NCBI RefSeq assembly: GCF_019925205.1 | Contig: NC_083561.1 | Coordinates: 2,913,217-2,977,216 of the forward strand | DNA from: Metopolophium dirhodum | Lineage: Eukaryota > Arthropoda > Insecta > Hemiptera > Aphididae | Reading direction: 5' to 3' | DNA: 64,000 bases | In this document: piece after piece, positions 1 to 13,661 of the stretch | Numbering within the stretch: the first letter of the stretch is position 1 | Layout: each line of letters opens with the position of its first letter | The notes under the pieces: model-generated | What the model saw: only the letters and a program-made list of their open reading frames with translations | What the model was told of the DNA's origin: nothing | Databases searched by the model: none | Position numbers and translations under genes: made by a program

Positions 1-2072
1 CTTTCAGTTGTCAAAAATAATAATTTATTAAATTACAATACGTTCACTTATTATTGATTTCCAAATTTTTATTTTTTCTAAAGCAGCATAGATACCTAAT
101 GATGTTACAATATTTTCGTAGGTGTAATTTAATGGTATTGGATTGAACGTATTGATTAATAAAACATTACTAAAATCGATAAAACTGAGTACCTACATAT
201 ATATGTTCTCAGACCTTTACGGTGTATATTTTGTAAGTGAAAGGTTTCAAAAATAAATTTAATCTGCATAAATATCTCATTTTGAATATATCAATGTTTG
301 ATACAAGTGAGTATTTTTATACACACGAATCGGGTAGACTAGGGGCATCTTTAGTATTAACACAAGCAAATATTTTGTTTTTTCAGTATAACTTATGAGG
401 TACTTGACAAAAACGCTTCTAAAACCTTTCCCCGTTAACCGAAATCCTTATTCGAATTTAAAACAAAGGATCACCGCATGACATGTCTAAACACGACCCG
501 TTTAATACGCATTTGGTGACGTGCGCAAAACCTGAATCAGCCGTCAGCTTATACCTTTCAGGATCTTTATCTCATTCAAGGATCAAGAAAGAGTGGTCGA
601 CAAGTTCAGTCTCCGATTGTGATCTCGGATTGGTTGCTTCCGAATCTTTAAAAGCCATTTTTCGAATAGTCGAGCGTCGAAAATGCGCAATATTCCATCC
701 ATTCGTGAAAAACAATAATAGTTAGAGTACCAATTATACAAATTTATAAAAAAAAAACCACGAGTCACATAACATAACACGACTATGATTGGGAAAAATA
801 AAAATTGTATATTATTCGTGCTGATTTTATATCTTCACAAACCTGCAACAAGGTATATGGCACGTTGATTATTAAAATCAAGGTATATCATTTAAAGGTT
901 TTATTTATTTTTGCCTTGACTCAAACCCTATATAGTTATCACGTTTTCCAAGTGATACGCGATAATGAAAAGACCAAATTATTAGAATTCAGGTGGGTTG
1001 GGAAATACAAGAAAAAAATACCTACGAAAATGGCAGCTACCGAAATAAGTATGAAAGTGCTTATCGTGACCCTTGAGGAAAAGTGTCGATATTCGTTCGT
1101 TCAATGTTTGTTTCCAATCAGTAATCGCAATAATACTCTTTGTAGCCCTAGAAATCATTGGCTGTATCGGAGCTTTGCATTTTACATTTGTGACCGGGAA
1201 CGATGAGAAACAAAACTTACAAAAATAAAAAATGATTATATTTTTATAATCCCGTTAAAAAAAAAAATTGGTTATTAATAGTGAACGCGTATCGCGTATA
1301 TTCCGTGCTATTGTTACAATAAAATCTGGTCATGAAAAAAAAAAAAATATGCAATTATATTATGAAATCGAAAAGTTAAAATAAACGATGTCGCCGGCTT
1401 ATCGATTCGTATAGTGCTTTGAACGGTATTAACACGTCACACTTTTGCACCTGTCAATTTGATTCAATTTTTTTGTGTCGCCGCCCTGTAATGTTATACG
1501 CGAAATGTACGACGCACAAGACTATGTGCATTGCACTACGGATAATAATAATGTTTACTAGTCATTAAAAGATAAAATGTCTAGTGTATTTAATACGTCA
1601 AAATGTGTCGACACGCATCGCAGCGTTCGATAATAATACACACGACACACGTCATGTTATATAATATACTGCAAAAAAAAAAGCACAATATGATGTTTAT
1701 TTTAATAGGTATATTATGCACCCGAGCATAATAATATTATGTTAGAATTTCGTAAAATATAATAACACGAGTATTATATTATATTATACATCCGTCACGA
1801 CTGGAGGTAATAATAATAATAATAATAATAATATCGTTTATAATGCCGGTGGGGTAGTCTGACACCGATTCCGGCGAAAACACTATATTATACGTCTAAT
1901 ACCGATATCGTATTGCATCGTCGTCCCAGCTATAATATGTTATTTTATACGTCTCACTTACAACAATTTAATAAACTAATCATAAAATATTTTCCAATAG
2001 GTGTATCAGTATTGTATACAGTGCGTCGCAGTGATCGCGTGGGACGTTCGACGTTCGAACCGAACTGTTGGC

Positions 2073-2091
2073 GGGGGGGGGGGGGGGGGGG
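2073..2091 (+). repeat. Poly-G run (19 G)
   Basis: Uninterrupted G run at the left edge of the CpG-rich region. Homopolymers of this size are prone to sequencing and assembly error, and can form a G-quadruplex on this strand. Confidence 0.95.
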
Positions 2092-2534
2092 ACGCCGAGT
2101 CCGTGATGATTTATATATAATATTTAATGCCGCCCGCGCCGTCTAGGGGGGTTGATGTGGTCGGCCTAGTGTACATATTTGCAGTGTCTCTACGACATAA
2201 TAATAGTCAGTGTCACGTCACCCACCAAAGGTATACACTAATATACAGTCTACACCCACATAATATAATATTGCGATGACACCACCATCGTGTTTAACTA
2301 TTCGACGAGCGGTTCGTTTTCATCGGCACGTGTAGTAACCCTCCGTCTTTACGCGCGGTATACCCTCGAAATATCGCATTACGGATTACCTCGGGACAGG
2401 CGGCAGTGCAGGCTGCGTGGCGTGGGGGCTTGGTGGGTGTGACGGACGGACGGATTGATAGGTGGGCGGGTGGGTGGGCAGGTGAAAGCTGGGCCGGTAG
2501 AGTCGGAGCGTTTCCGAGAGAATTACTGAAAACA

Positions 2535-2564
2535 ATGTCTGAACAATATCCAAAGATTCCTCGG
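2535..2564 (+). CDS. Possible first coding exon
   Basis: ATG followed by SEQYPKIPR and an ideal donor (CGG/GTAAGT), phase 0. It lies in the CpG-rich region with no upstream in-frame ATG of note. If real, the gene runs to the right with a long first intron. A phase-0 candidate for the next exon lies at 21483, but the link is not proven. The product is not recognised. Confidence 0.35.
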
Positions 2565-4923
2565 GTAAGTGTGCATATTATATTATTGTTAGGAATATAA
2601 TATAATGATATGCACTTATAGATGGGAAAATAGTATTGTTGTATTCAGCGCGCATACACTGTCGTACACTGCACGCGCTGTCTGCGTTCGTCTCATATTT
2701 CGAAAGTAACATTGTCTGGTACGATATTGTTCTCTATAGGAGCCGCGTATTATTTTGAACCTACTTATACATCGCAATACGCGTCCGAATTTTCTCGTCG
2801 TATCATGATGGAATGTCGAGGAAACCTCAGACACAGGTTAGACGACTCATGAAGTAAACTGCAAACGTTGCGCGCGTAATGCACGGCGTGCCGAGGACGA
2901 AAAATTGACAAAAAGTGTTGCGATCGTAACCCGTTCGTGCGCGACGACGACGACGACGACGACGATAATAATATAATATTATTGTTACTGTTACGGCCGA
3001 AATATGTACATGGCGCAATGGTGTAAAAAATATATATTATTTATCGCCATAATGATATATTACTACCTACCTGCCTACATGCGATATAGGTTATTGTAGT
3101 ATATATAAATACGGTTACGAGTGATAATGGCGTGCTCGGCTGCAGATTTCCTCGGGCCGTTTTATTGTCTTATCGATTTTGTTCGAAGCCGCCTAGCTGG
3201 GGGACGTGAACGCTTCGGCCGAGACGAACGCGCAATATAATAATATTGTTACGATCGCCGTCTCTCGGATTGTTATCGTCGTCGTTCTCGCGTATTATGA
3301 TACAGATAGGTAGGCAGGTGTACGCGAATATTATACGCACTTTGTGTACGAAAGTACTTATTGACGATAAACGCCGCGTGACGACCGGACGGTTACCGTA
3401 ACGTGGTTGCCGGTAGACACACGCAACGACACGGGCGAGGTACGCCCGGTCGGCTGACGGGGGCCATGGGGGTGTGGAAAAGACCAAAGACACGGATTTA
3501 ACGAATAACGACGTTACGGAACGATCTCCGATAGTAAAGCTATTGCTTGCGGGACAATAAGAAGGGCAAAAACCGCAGGGGGAGAAAAAAAATTCCCTGT
3601 ACAGCGCAGTATTATAATATTATAGTGAACGGTATATAGACGAACCGCATGATAATTGATGTCGGCGTGGATAGTTGGAAACTCGAGCCTCCCCACCCCC
3701 CTCGCTCAAAAAAAAAAAAAAAAACGGAAAGTGAAATAATATGAATTACCTTAACAGGATACAACCGCGGGGTAGCATGCCCACGCATTTGTGGTCTCCG
3801 TCTTACACGCGTAGCACGACATGGCAAATTTCTCCGTCCACTAGTTTCAACGGTGTACTATTGGTTTGGATATTCGACTATTATAAAACTTTTGGGTACC
3901 TAAGAACATTAGATATCAGTGCTCAAGCGTCGGATTTTATTCGATATTTTATTTTTCAAACGAGATTCGAGCATTTTTAATTTGCGGCATTTCACACACT
4001 ACTAATTTATTGCTTGAAAATTAAAATATCTAAAAAAAAATCGCCGACGCTCAAGCACGGATAAAGTTTTTACCTAAAAGTTTGATAATAGATAAATTCA
4101 CTCTGGTATCAAAGTGAACAGCACACTATTGGAACTAGTGAACGGATAATTGCCATGTCGTGCGTCTGTAAGGCGGAGACAACAAACAGCGTCCTCCTAA
4201 CTCGAAGACCGATCAAATATATGTATGGATTAACGAAATAACTATCAGTGTTATATAATTTCCTATAACTAATATTTACATTGCATTAGTTTTTAGTGTA
4301 TATTGTAATTATATAGCCAACATAAATGTCTGATTGTTTGTTCGTTTTAATCACCTTTGGAAATCGTCACATTAACACAATTATGCGCCATAACAAAAAT
4401 TAGTTTAAAAAAAAAAGTTCGGCAAAAAAAAAATTTTAAGCGCGATACTTGAGCCCTCCAGCACATGAGGAGCTCCCCTGTGGATACTCGACCACGGGGA
4501 TATAGGTATTAGTTGGGTCAGTCGTTGTAGATAAAAAAAAAATCGATAAAAAAAAATTACTAAAAATTTATCATGGTATAAACATTACTTGACGGATGAG
4601 TCGGTAGCGCGTAGTGGTGGCGGTGGCGATGGTGACGGTAATGTTGTACAACAGCTGCAACTGCCTGAGGAAACGACGATTTGACGACTTTGGTGATGCG
4701 TTGTAGCGTCGTGTCGACGCCAGAGATCATGTCGCGTCGCCGGGCTGGTGACCCGCACAATCGACCATAACAACACAAGGCCCGCGACGGCGGCGGTCCG
4801 CTGGCCGCACACGACGACGACGTTGCCGTAAAACGGTGCGGGCTACGCGGCGGCCCATAATATCAGTGTAGATGGTGGCGTAACGCGGCTGACCACCGAG
4901 TCGTCGTCGCCGCCACCGCCGTA

Positions 4924-5310
4924 GTGGTAATAACAGTCGTCGCAGCACCGGTAAACGCAATAATGGTTACGGTATCAGTAGTCGTAGTGGTCGTGGTGAC
5001 GGTGCGAGTCGGAGTATCACTAGGAGTGGTGGTAGTATTATTCGCAGTAGCGTTAGAATTAGTAGAGCGAGTAATAGTAGTAGTGGTAGTAGTAAAAGTA
5101 GTATCAGTAGTCGTAGTGTCGGCGGTAGTAATGTCGGATGATGTAGTAGTCGATGCGGCAGCAGCACCGGTAGTAGTACAGAACGCAGCGACGGTAACAG
5201 CGGCAGCGGCGGCAGCAACGGCGGCACGAGTAATAGTGAAGCCGGCGGCGACGGCGGCAGCAGCGGTAGCGTTAGTAGCGGCGGCGGCGGCGTTGGTAGA
5301 CATTGACGGC
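4924..5310. repeat. Cryptic trinucleotide tract (GTN/GCN)
   Basis: About 390 bp built from GTA, GTG, GCA, GCG and GTC triplets with variable third position. It leaves long open frames on both strands: poly-Val/Ala on plus, poly-Thr/Ala on minus, one frame reaching 4863-5483. Third-base variation might mean selection on a real repeat protein, but all frames are low-complexity and none shows a domain, so I read it as a cryptic repeat. Confidence 0.7.
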
Positions 5311-5834
5311 GCGACCGTCGTCGCGTACGTCGACGACACCGCCGACGCGGTCATTACCACAGTGGCCGGTGCGCCAGCGTCCGGCGGTAACGCGCGCTCT
5401 GACCCTTTTCTATATGTTCCGGAATCGGAGGATTTAGAGGGGAGGAAAACGAAGAGAAATCGAAAATCAAACGACACGAGCACTCGAGCTCCCCCCCACT
5501 CGGATTTTATCGTTACTTGTTGTCGTCGTTGCCGTCGTCGTCGTCGTCGTCTTTACTCTTGTTATTATTATAATTTATATAGGTAGTACGAAGCTATTTT
5601 ATTGGGCGCCTCCGGACGCAATGATCGTTTGTCGGGCGAACCGATATCGTCGCCGAGCACGGACACCCGTTCACACGCGCAAACACCCGCGCTTGCGCGC
5701 CCACACACACACAGAGACGCAAAACACACGCGCGTAACACGCGGCCGCGACGAGAAACACTTGCGAAAACCGGTGGGGGGCGCGACCGTCTGCGAGACTA
5801 TACTCTATACTGCACCGCGTAACGGGGTCTGGGG

Positions 5835-5843
5835 TATATATAG
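5835..5843 (+). promoter_or_regulatory. TATA-like box in a CpG-rich setting
   Basis: TATATATAG embedded in GC-rich DNA, followed by GCGGAGCGGCGCGAGAGG and then GGTGGCCATCTTTC, whose reverse complement contains AAGATGGC, a YY1/Pho-type core. The box is nearly palindromic, so strand is uncertain. No coding exon is tied to it. Confidence 0.3.
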
Positions 5844-6049
5844 AGCGGAGCGGCGCGAGAGGGCGCCGCGGCGGTGGCCATCTTTCGCCGCCGCTGGCCG
5901 ATCGATATGACGCGCGTGCGAAGCACTCCGTCACCCCCAGCCACGCGCCCTTACCCGTTCCGCCCGCCCGCCGACGCGGTTTTCCCCGGCGCCGGCGCAC
6001 GCACGCGCCACCGCGGTTTATACGCTATACCGTTACTATATACTCGTGT

Positions 6050-6135
6050 GTATGTATATATGTACTTGTACGTTATGTACATTGATATATGTATATAACG
6101 TATGTATTATATATATATATACACGTATATGTATG
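6050..6135. repeat. Alternating TA/TG purine-pyrimidine tract
   Basis: Mixed TATATG, TGTACG and (AT)n strings over about 85 bp. Simple sequence within the CpG-rich region; no gene. Confidence 0.7.
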
Positions 6136-6406
6136 TTCGTCGGGCGTGGCGAAACTCCGCGGTGTCGGGGGAGGGGGGGAGGGCGCTGCGTGAGGGGTGG
6201 TGCTGTATATACTGTATAGACAAGCGCGCGGGGTGACCGCTGCACCGCCACCGTACAGTATTTTATCGGCCGACAGTGAAAAAAGAGAACCACTACGACG
6301 ACGACGACGACGAACAGTATATACGGAACAAGCGGTAATAGTGGTGGCGTTGGCGGTGGCGGCGGTGGTGGTGTACCGGGATGAAAAAAAAACCTCTAAT
6401 AGATAA

Positions 6407-6600
6407 TGTGTTCACTTTCTTTCAACCCCCAAGCCCCACGCTCGCGATCTGCCCATCGCTCTCTCCCATTTCTCTCTATCACCTCCCCCCTCTCTATCTC
6501 GCTCTCTCACCCGTTTCTCACTGTCTCTCCGTCTCTATCACCCATTTCTCTCCATCCGTCCCCCTTCACTCTCTCACCCTTCATTGTATATTTTCTCCAT
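6407..6600 (+). repeat. Polypyrimidine (CT-rich) tract
   Basis: About 190 bp almost free of purines, with many CTCTC runs (GAGAG on the minus strand). Such GAGAG arrays are binding sites for GAGA-factor/CLAMP-type proteins in insects. It closes the right side of the CpG-rich region. Confidence 0.6.
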
Positions 6601-6839
6601 CGCACCCCCAAAGTCGCGTACGATCAGCCGCCGCCACCGCCCACGCACTACCCCGGCACCGATAGTTCTGGACACATTCGATCACGGTCGTAAAACAAAA
6701 ATACAAAAAAAAAAAGAAAAAATTGAAACAATCGCCACCCACCCTCTCGAACTGATCGGCCGCCCATCCTATACGCTTCCTATCCCGTTGCCGACTTGAT
6801 TTTATTGCGGGCCGTGGGTCGTAACCAAATTCGTACACG

Positions 6840-9390
6840 TGATTCCAACCATGTATACCTAGGTATATTATAATATGTAGGTATGAATAAAATTAATATT
6901 ATTTCCTACCACACCATAAGTATTATAGGTATAGGTACAATGCGGAAATAATAATGGACTTCAGCAATGTTATGTTTTACAGTTTGGTGTGGGTTTACTA
7001 CCCAAAATACTCTAATAAAAATGTATTATTTTAAATGAGTCGCATTAGTCGAATGCATAATAATAACATCACAGTAGGTATAATTATTTTAGTAGTTAGG
7101 TTTTACATTTATAACTCAATAACGAAAACAATTTAGGTGAAAAGCCTAACTGTAACAGATAAACAGATAATAACAATAATTTATAAATTTAAAAACTAAT
7201 AAGCATAAAGAAAAACCATCTAGGGGCGGAGCCGCCACTATCTCCCCTCAAATATGACGCGAAATGCGTTTTTGTTAATACCGTTATATTATTATCGCTG
7301 TACGCGGTCGTTTTGCCACTGATTATTATTACTATTATCATCGGATCGGTGAACAAAACGTATCTTTGACTACTCGGTATGAAAAGCTGATAAAACTCGC
7401 CGGTAAGTCGCTTATTGAAAAACGCCGAACAATGTACATATGTGTGTCAAAAATGAATTCGCTACATGAGCAAGAAGACAAGGAGCATTTCACGTTTCAA
7501 TGACTTTGACATGATTTCTTATTTAATAATAACGCGATTCTTTAATTTGACACGCAAAGTAATCTAATTCCGCTGTAGCGATTTGAAACGTGACGTATTC
7601 ATCATCGGCACCACACGTATTTTGTCCGTACACCCGTCCTTTCTGCAGTGATATATAATATAATTGTTAATATGATAAATTTTAAATGGTTATGAAATTA
7701 ATGTACCTACAACATTCGAATTATAACCATTAACCACTCGGGTTTTTCCAATATCACTGCCGTTTTGGGTATAATGTTGATTGTGTCAATATTATAATTG
7801 ACTGTTGTTATTATTATTAATGTTCCTGTTCATCTGCATTATCATAATATAGTAATATAATAATCCATATTGACGCGCAAATAACTTCAAATCGTCACAG
7901 TGACGAATTATTAATTTCAAGTGAAACCGATAGGGTTCATATATTTTTGGCACACAAATAATATAATTCTGTCATGATTGTAAACTAATGTTCATAGCAA
8001 ACAGATTAAATGAGTCTTTCGAGAAAATAATTTCTTCATATTATCCTAATTGATATTTTTTTTGTATCTCGATGACAATATATATTTATTATTATTGATG
8101 AATTACAAAATCATATTTACTAATACATAATTATGTATGTTATAAAGGTATAGTTTTTTTTTTCAAAATAACGTTTTTTTATTATAATTTTAATTTTGCG
8201 CTTTTTCGATGTAAAAATAATTTATTATGTAAATCTAACCGGTACAAGTATATAATAAATACTTGGTAAAAATAGTTTTAACAGGAATTCAATAACTAAT
8301 TAGTAATTACATATTATAAAACATCATAAACATAATTTGATACTTATACCAAAAATATAATAATCAAATTAATTTACAGAATAAACATTTTTAAAGTAGT
8401 ATTCTGCTGTTTCAAATGAAAAAATATAAATAAAGTCTGCATTTTTTGAGTATTTATCATAATTTAAAAATAATTTTTTTAAAAATATAAACTTCGGTAA
8501 AATTGTAATAACAATTAAAAAATGTAATTACTAAAATAATAATAATTAGTATATAATGATCGTTATATTCAAGCTTTTAACATTATTTAAACTTAATATA
8601 TTCAAAATATCTACGAACTATTTATGTACTAAACCATGTATATTGTAGGTATACATCAAAATATTTGTCCAAAACAGTAAAATTTAATCAAATTTACCAA
8701 AAAAAACTTACTAATTTAGCAATATTCATATGTAAATTGAATATTACCTTTGATCTAATTCGATTCAAAAGCAATTGTTTTAAGAATTATTTTCAATTTT
8801 ACATATTTCAAACAAATTTTTTTTCATTTATCTTTCATAAAATTATAAACCTAGATGTACTTGAACACTAACTGGTTATGTGATTTTATGTTAACAAAGT
8901 TATATGTTGACATTTTGTTTTTAAAAATGTTTTTTTACCTTTTCTTATGCAATTTTCAATTTTATTTTTAAAAATACTAAATCATAAAAGGTATAATTTA
9001 TAAACTTTTTAATAGTATTTATAATAATAGTTCAAACATAGCCACTATTAAAGTTTGCTTACCACTGATGTCCAATAACAGCAAATAGATGCTACAAATA
9101 TTTAAATTAATTGTACATCATATCATAAAAAAATGAACAAAAGAACATGAAAATGTATGAGTGTTTCATAGACAACTTCTGGGGGAAAAAAATATTATTT
9201 ATGTATAAATAAACCTCAATATAATTTTTTTTTTTTTTTGTTTTATTGGTGGAGTGAATAATATAATATATTATTATCTTACCAAGTATTCAACGGTTTT
9301 TACCTCGTTTTCTTTCGTTTGAAAGTAATGATATTAATATATTTGCGTGATAAGGAACGTTTAAATCTACTTAATTTTCAGCAGTATTAT
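6840..9390. other. AT-rich stretch without recognisable gene
   Basis: Non-coding in appearance, with many stops in all frames and poly-T near 9225. A CpG-containing patch at 7210-7620 has no exon signals. Confidence 0.5.
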
Positions 9391-9396
9391 CCATTA

Positions 9397-9510
9397 TCAT
9401 TGTCTGAACGGTTTCTTGGCATCCGTTTGCAATTCTATACCATTTGGTCTGTCGCTGTTAAAAAGCCACTCCTTTCTATATAAAACAGATCGTTTTCCCT
9501 TAGAATTACC
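9397..9510 (-). CDS. Candidate terminal exon after 10108-10263
   Basis: Acceptor CCTTATACATTAG in phase 0. It reads GNSKGKRSVLYRKEWLFNSD, then RPNGIELQTDAKKPFRQ and TGA. Frames on the opposite strand are also open here, so coding evidence is weak. No AATAAA was seen close by. Confidence 0.18.
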   Translation of the reverse strand, partial: GNSKGKRSVLYRKEWLFNSDRPNGIELQTDAKKPFRQ

Positions 9511-10107
9511 CTAATGTATAAGGCAATCGTTTTACGTATAAGGAAATTATTAACGGCCAAGAGTTAATAAATTGCTGGGAATGGTAAAATATCTTTTTGA
9601 AAAATAAAACTATTACCGGTTATAGTCAAACATCTCAACAATTATACCGGTCAAATGATTACAATTTAATTAGAGTAAAACAAAATTGTTTGTTATTATT
9701 CCGTGCCTATTTTTCAATGACGACATCGGCCAGAATATATTTTAATATATACTTGTGGCTTATTTTTTAAGCACGATAAATAATGATAAAGATCGATATT
9801 ACTTATTAGGTACTTTTGAATCTAAGCAATCATAAAAACTATCAATTAAAAAATAATAAATCACCATCATCCATTTAGGCATTTATTTTACACAAGTTTA
9901 GTACTTCACTCGATAAATAATACTTATTACTTATAAATATTAAATACTGCATGATAATACATACATGATACATAACAATAAAAGACACAGGCGTAGGTCA
10001 TGGACTGGATAATCAGACTTAACTAACCAATTTTCATTTTGACTGGTCCTTGTGACTGCTCAATCAAAGTGGTTTTCCATAATTTACATCTATCGAACTA
10101 TACTCAC

Positions 10108-10263
10108 GAATAATATTGAAGCAACTCTAGCTAAATTAGATTTCTCCGTATAAATGTTCATAGCGTTCACCATCGACACGAGTCTACTCTTTAGACAAAC
10201 TTCCACTACCGTATAAGTTTTGTTGATCTTAATTAAAACGAATTCAACCAGAGCATTTACCGG
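10108..10263 (-). CDS. Candidate exon, unrecognised (52 codons)
   Basis: Acceptor TTTTAGGTTAG, donor GTGAGT, phase 0 in and out. It reads PVNALVEFVLIKINKTYTVV, then EVCLKSRLVSMVNAMNIYTE, then KSNLARVASILF. The other strand is closed by stops here. A phase-0 continuation at 9397-9510 is possible. The product is not recognised; the stretch could also be a decayed element. Confidence 0.28.
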
Positions 10264-10269
10264 CTAACC

Positions 10270-12035
10270 TAAAATTTACCAATCCTCTTAAATTCAAAAG
10301 TCGTTGTTGAAAATCTTCTTAAAGCCCATCATCCTCCATTATGTAAGTGGCATTAGTAGTCTTACCCATAAGTACTGAGTACAACCCCCTCCCCCACTCA
10401 TGTTTCATGATCATATTATTTAAGTTAAGATGTCAATCCAATAAACTGTAAAAATGCGCATCATACAAAAATGTTATACTTTTAATAGAAAAATCACCTT
10501 AAAAACTTAAAGCTTATATTTTTAAAAACAATACATTTTAAGGATTTGGATGGAAATTTTTGTATTCTATTTTTTCATTTGTTGTGAAAAACACCCGAAA
10601 ACAAGTAACAACTGGTAACTAGACAATCAAAATACCTACTCGATGCACTTGAAATAACTTTCCCCTACTTCGTCCAGGAGTTTGTAATATTATTATACCA
10701 AACATTAGGTTAATTTATATTTAGAAATCACATTAGAATACAATTTATTAAATTATTTATAATTTATACTTAGTGAATTTGAATAGTAAAAATATAATGG
10801 TTACACGGCATTTTGGATATGCAATTTAGCTACACCTCTGTGATGGGAGCATTTTGACGGTGTCTCATTGATATGATAATATTATGTAATAATTTCAACG
10901 TTAAAATAAATAAATATTTAGTATGGCATTGTTTCTAAAATAGTAGTAGCACTTAAAAAACACGCATACTTAAGTTTCCGCTGATCAAGTCGAGTCACTA
11001 TATATTATAGAAAAAATAGTGTACACGGGAAACGATGTCTGCCCAAGTCAAAGTGAACCAAAACTAGTATACGAAAGTATGAATTTTTATTTCTGCTTTT
11101 TTGTTATTTAAAAGTTTATATACAACATACTTTAAATCGTTTCTGATATTTGAATAGTTTTATACAATTAAAACTTGAAAAAAATATAATGTCATGAACG
11201 AAAATGTTCAAATAACATAGGTACATGAAAAAACAAGTTACATTAAGTTATTTATAAAAACATAGTAATGAAAAGGTAGAAACATTATAATGTTGTATAA
11301 TAATTAAAAAAAATGTGTACGATATTTTCTAATTAAAGTGGAAATGCTCACTAGTTATGTGTTAAATTTAACTATAATAATTTACTTAAAATTACATATT
11401 ATAATATGTTTTATATAATTTCTATATAACTTACTAATAACTCGCCTATAAATAAAAAATAAAAACAAAGGCAAAGTTGTCTTTATTTGATTCTGAGAAA
11501 AAAAAATTGTTTGTATTATACAAAATCCATGAGTGTATAATATAATGAATAGGTTAGGTTAGGTACCCATACATCAATATATTTTCACTTGAGAACATTA
11601 TTTGAAGAAGACTCGCATGGTCTCAATATACACTAAATATTAAATACAAAAGAAAACGATTAAATACGTGCTCGGTCTCAGTTCTGAACAAAGCTCTTCG
11701 ACGAGACTAAATAGCAGTAGACCCTTTATACAAACATATACCAATATTTTTCATGGGAATTATATCCAACTTTCTAGGACAAAACCAATACATATAAGTT
11801 ATAAATCTTTCGACCCAGTCAATTTATCTACTAAATTGTAGGTCTATGGTTTAAATTGTATTGATTAATACAATATAAACGCATAATACATAATATACAT
11901 ACACATTAATCTATATGAATTATTAAAAATTATTTTTTTTTAAGACTTCTAATTGCTATTAGTTTCTGTTAGAATATTACGTCTCAAACCACGTTTAACT
12001 CTCTGTTCAAATCATCAGATTCATTTGACAACACT
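10270..12035. other. AT-rich stretch without recognisable gene
   Basis: Nothing beyond short A/T runs and an AGGTTAGGTTAGG string near 11551, two units of the insect telomere-type TTAGG motif, too short to be meaningful. Confidence 0.5.
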
Positions 12036-12039
12036 ATAC

Positions 12040-12187
12040 TCTGTCCAGCGAGAGAACACGCCGATTCTGCACATCCCCCCGCGTCTCCTTGTTATTGAAA
12101 CCGGTTCCCTTTGAGACAGAGTGTTGCGCGGGGGAACTAATAATTTTGGTCGGTTAGGTTGGGCGCATCGTTCTCTCACTGGACAGA
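12040..12187. mobile_element. Short MITE with 18-bp terminal inverted repeats
   Basis: The left end TCTGTCCAGCGAGAGAAC and the right end GTTCTCTCACTGGACAGA are inverted copies with one mismatch. The 148-bp element is much more GC-rich than its AT-rich surroundings. The superfamily was not determined because no clear target duplication could be fixed. Confidence 0.75.
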
Positions 12188-13661
12188 CCATATATGTATT
12201 AAAGGGTATGATTGGCCATGACATTCACTATTAGACCAGTAGAAGGTATACTGATCAAAATATTGAATATGATCAGGTCAAAACTCGTTCAGGAGAAATA
12301 CACAATATTCAATATATTGATATTATTAAAATAGACTAGTTATAATAAATTTAATTATGTAAGTACTTACAAAAATATATAATTTATATTAAAATCGTAT
12401 TTTTAAGTCGTAATTTGTTTTAACTTAATTAAAAGTATTCAATAATGTTTAGTAAGTTTGAATTGATTTGATTTGAATTGATTTATTTAAGTCTTAGGTA
12501 TAACGCATACCTAATTTCAAAAAAATATTACCTAAGATTTGTTAATTTATATTCGATCAACATTTTTTTGGTATTAAAATGCATTGAAATTGTTCGTTTA
12601 ATATAGGTACTCACATGCTAAATGTTTTTTTTACATTTTTAATCCATTTAATTGTTACATCATTTTGTTTTATACTATACACAAAAAAAATATAAACTGA
12701 TAAAATCTAAATGAAAAACAATTAATCCTAATTGTTTTTTCTTTATACATAGTAGGCAAATGGTAGACAATAAACAATAATTAATTGTAATTATATTTTG
12801 TCTTAGAATCCACCACGCCCCGTAGCGTAGACTTGAGTGTTCTGTATTTAATGAGGTTTTTTTTTTATATATATTATTGTTATACGGTTGACAATCACAA
12901 ATTGCCATTTTCCAGTGTCGCAGTCTTTTTTAAACACGAAGACGCCAAGAGGCCTGACAGTGGCACGAGAAGCAAAACCGTGATTAACGACTCGCTATAA
13001 CGCATTGACCATATCATATAATAATGACTATTGTCGTCTTACATCATAACCCTAATCAAAATCTCAAAAGCGATATTGTTTTTATTAGCTTTAGTCAACA
13101 CCAAGTAGGGTCAGAACGAAAAAAAAAATCGACTTTTGTTTTCACGTGATAGCCATTAGGTAATAGTAATTACGATGAGTGCTATTCGTATAAAAATATC
13201 AGTTATCTAAATTTAACATGGCGTATTATATCGATACGGTTAAAAATAGATCATGCACATTGTCCAAAATAAAGATATTACATTTCTATTATACTGCGTA
13301 GTGTAAAAAATACATTTTTTTAAATAGATTGTGTGTGCTAAAATTACTTTTAAATTAATATTGAAGATATTATATTTGTCCAAATTCAACTAATATAGTG
13401 CTCGTTTTTAATTATTAAACCAATCATGAATTTTAGAAACTGACAGAATTGTTGTTAACATCATTTCAGTCACATCGGCCACGAATAATTTATTATTATC
13501 ACCAAAATAAATCGAAATTTAAAATCATCTTGAGAACTAAACGACATAATATAATATTGTAGTGTTGTTGATGCATTAATTTTTAAGGTACAGTAAAATA
13601 TTGAATTGGTACCGTATTTCGAAATTTTATAATAATACAAGTTACATGTCAATAACACACA

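Larger units (their letters stand above)
2000..6800. promoter_or_regulatory. Extended CpG-rich, low-complexity region (likely promoter domain)
   Basis: CpG dinucleotides and G+C are far above the rest of the window. Contents include a 19-G run (2073-2091), CGA/GAC runs (2941-2970; 6296-6312), a GTN/GCN-rich tract (4924-5300), a TCG run (5521-5555), a TATA-like box at 5835-5843 and a pyrimidine tract at 6407-6600. A possible first exon lies at 2535. In insect genomes, local CpG-rich patches often mark promoters of regulated genes with long introns; that role here is an inference. Confidence 0.4.

Noticed and set aside
483..725. 80-codon plus-strand frame (PESAVSLYLSGSLSHSR)
   Set aside because: The residue mix looks coding, but it overlaps an equally open minus-strand frame and lacks splice or start signals; left unassigned.
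805..1206. 133-codon plus-strand open frame
   Set aside because: No recognisable domain and no clear start context. The length is compatible with chance over 64 kb in six frames.
4863..5586. Long Thr/Ala (minus) and Val/Ala (plus) open frames
   Set aside because: Both strands and several frames are open because the DNA is a degenerate triplet repeat. No non-repetitive domain is attached.
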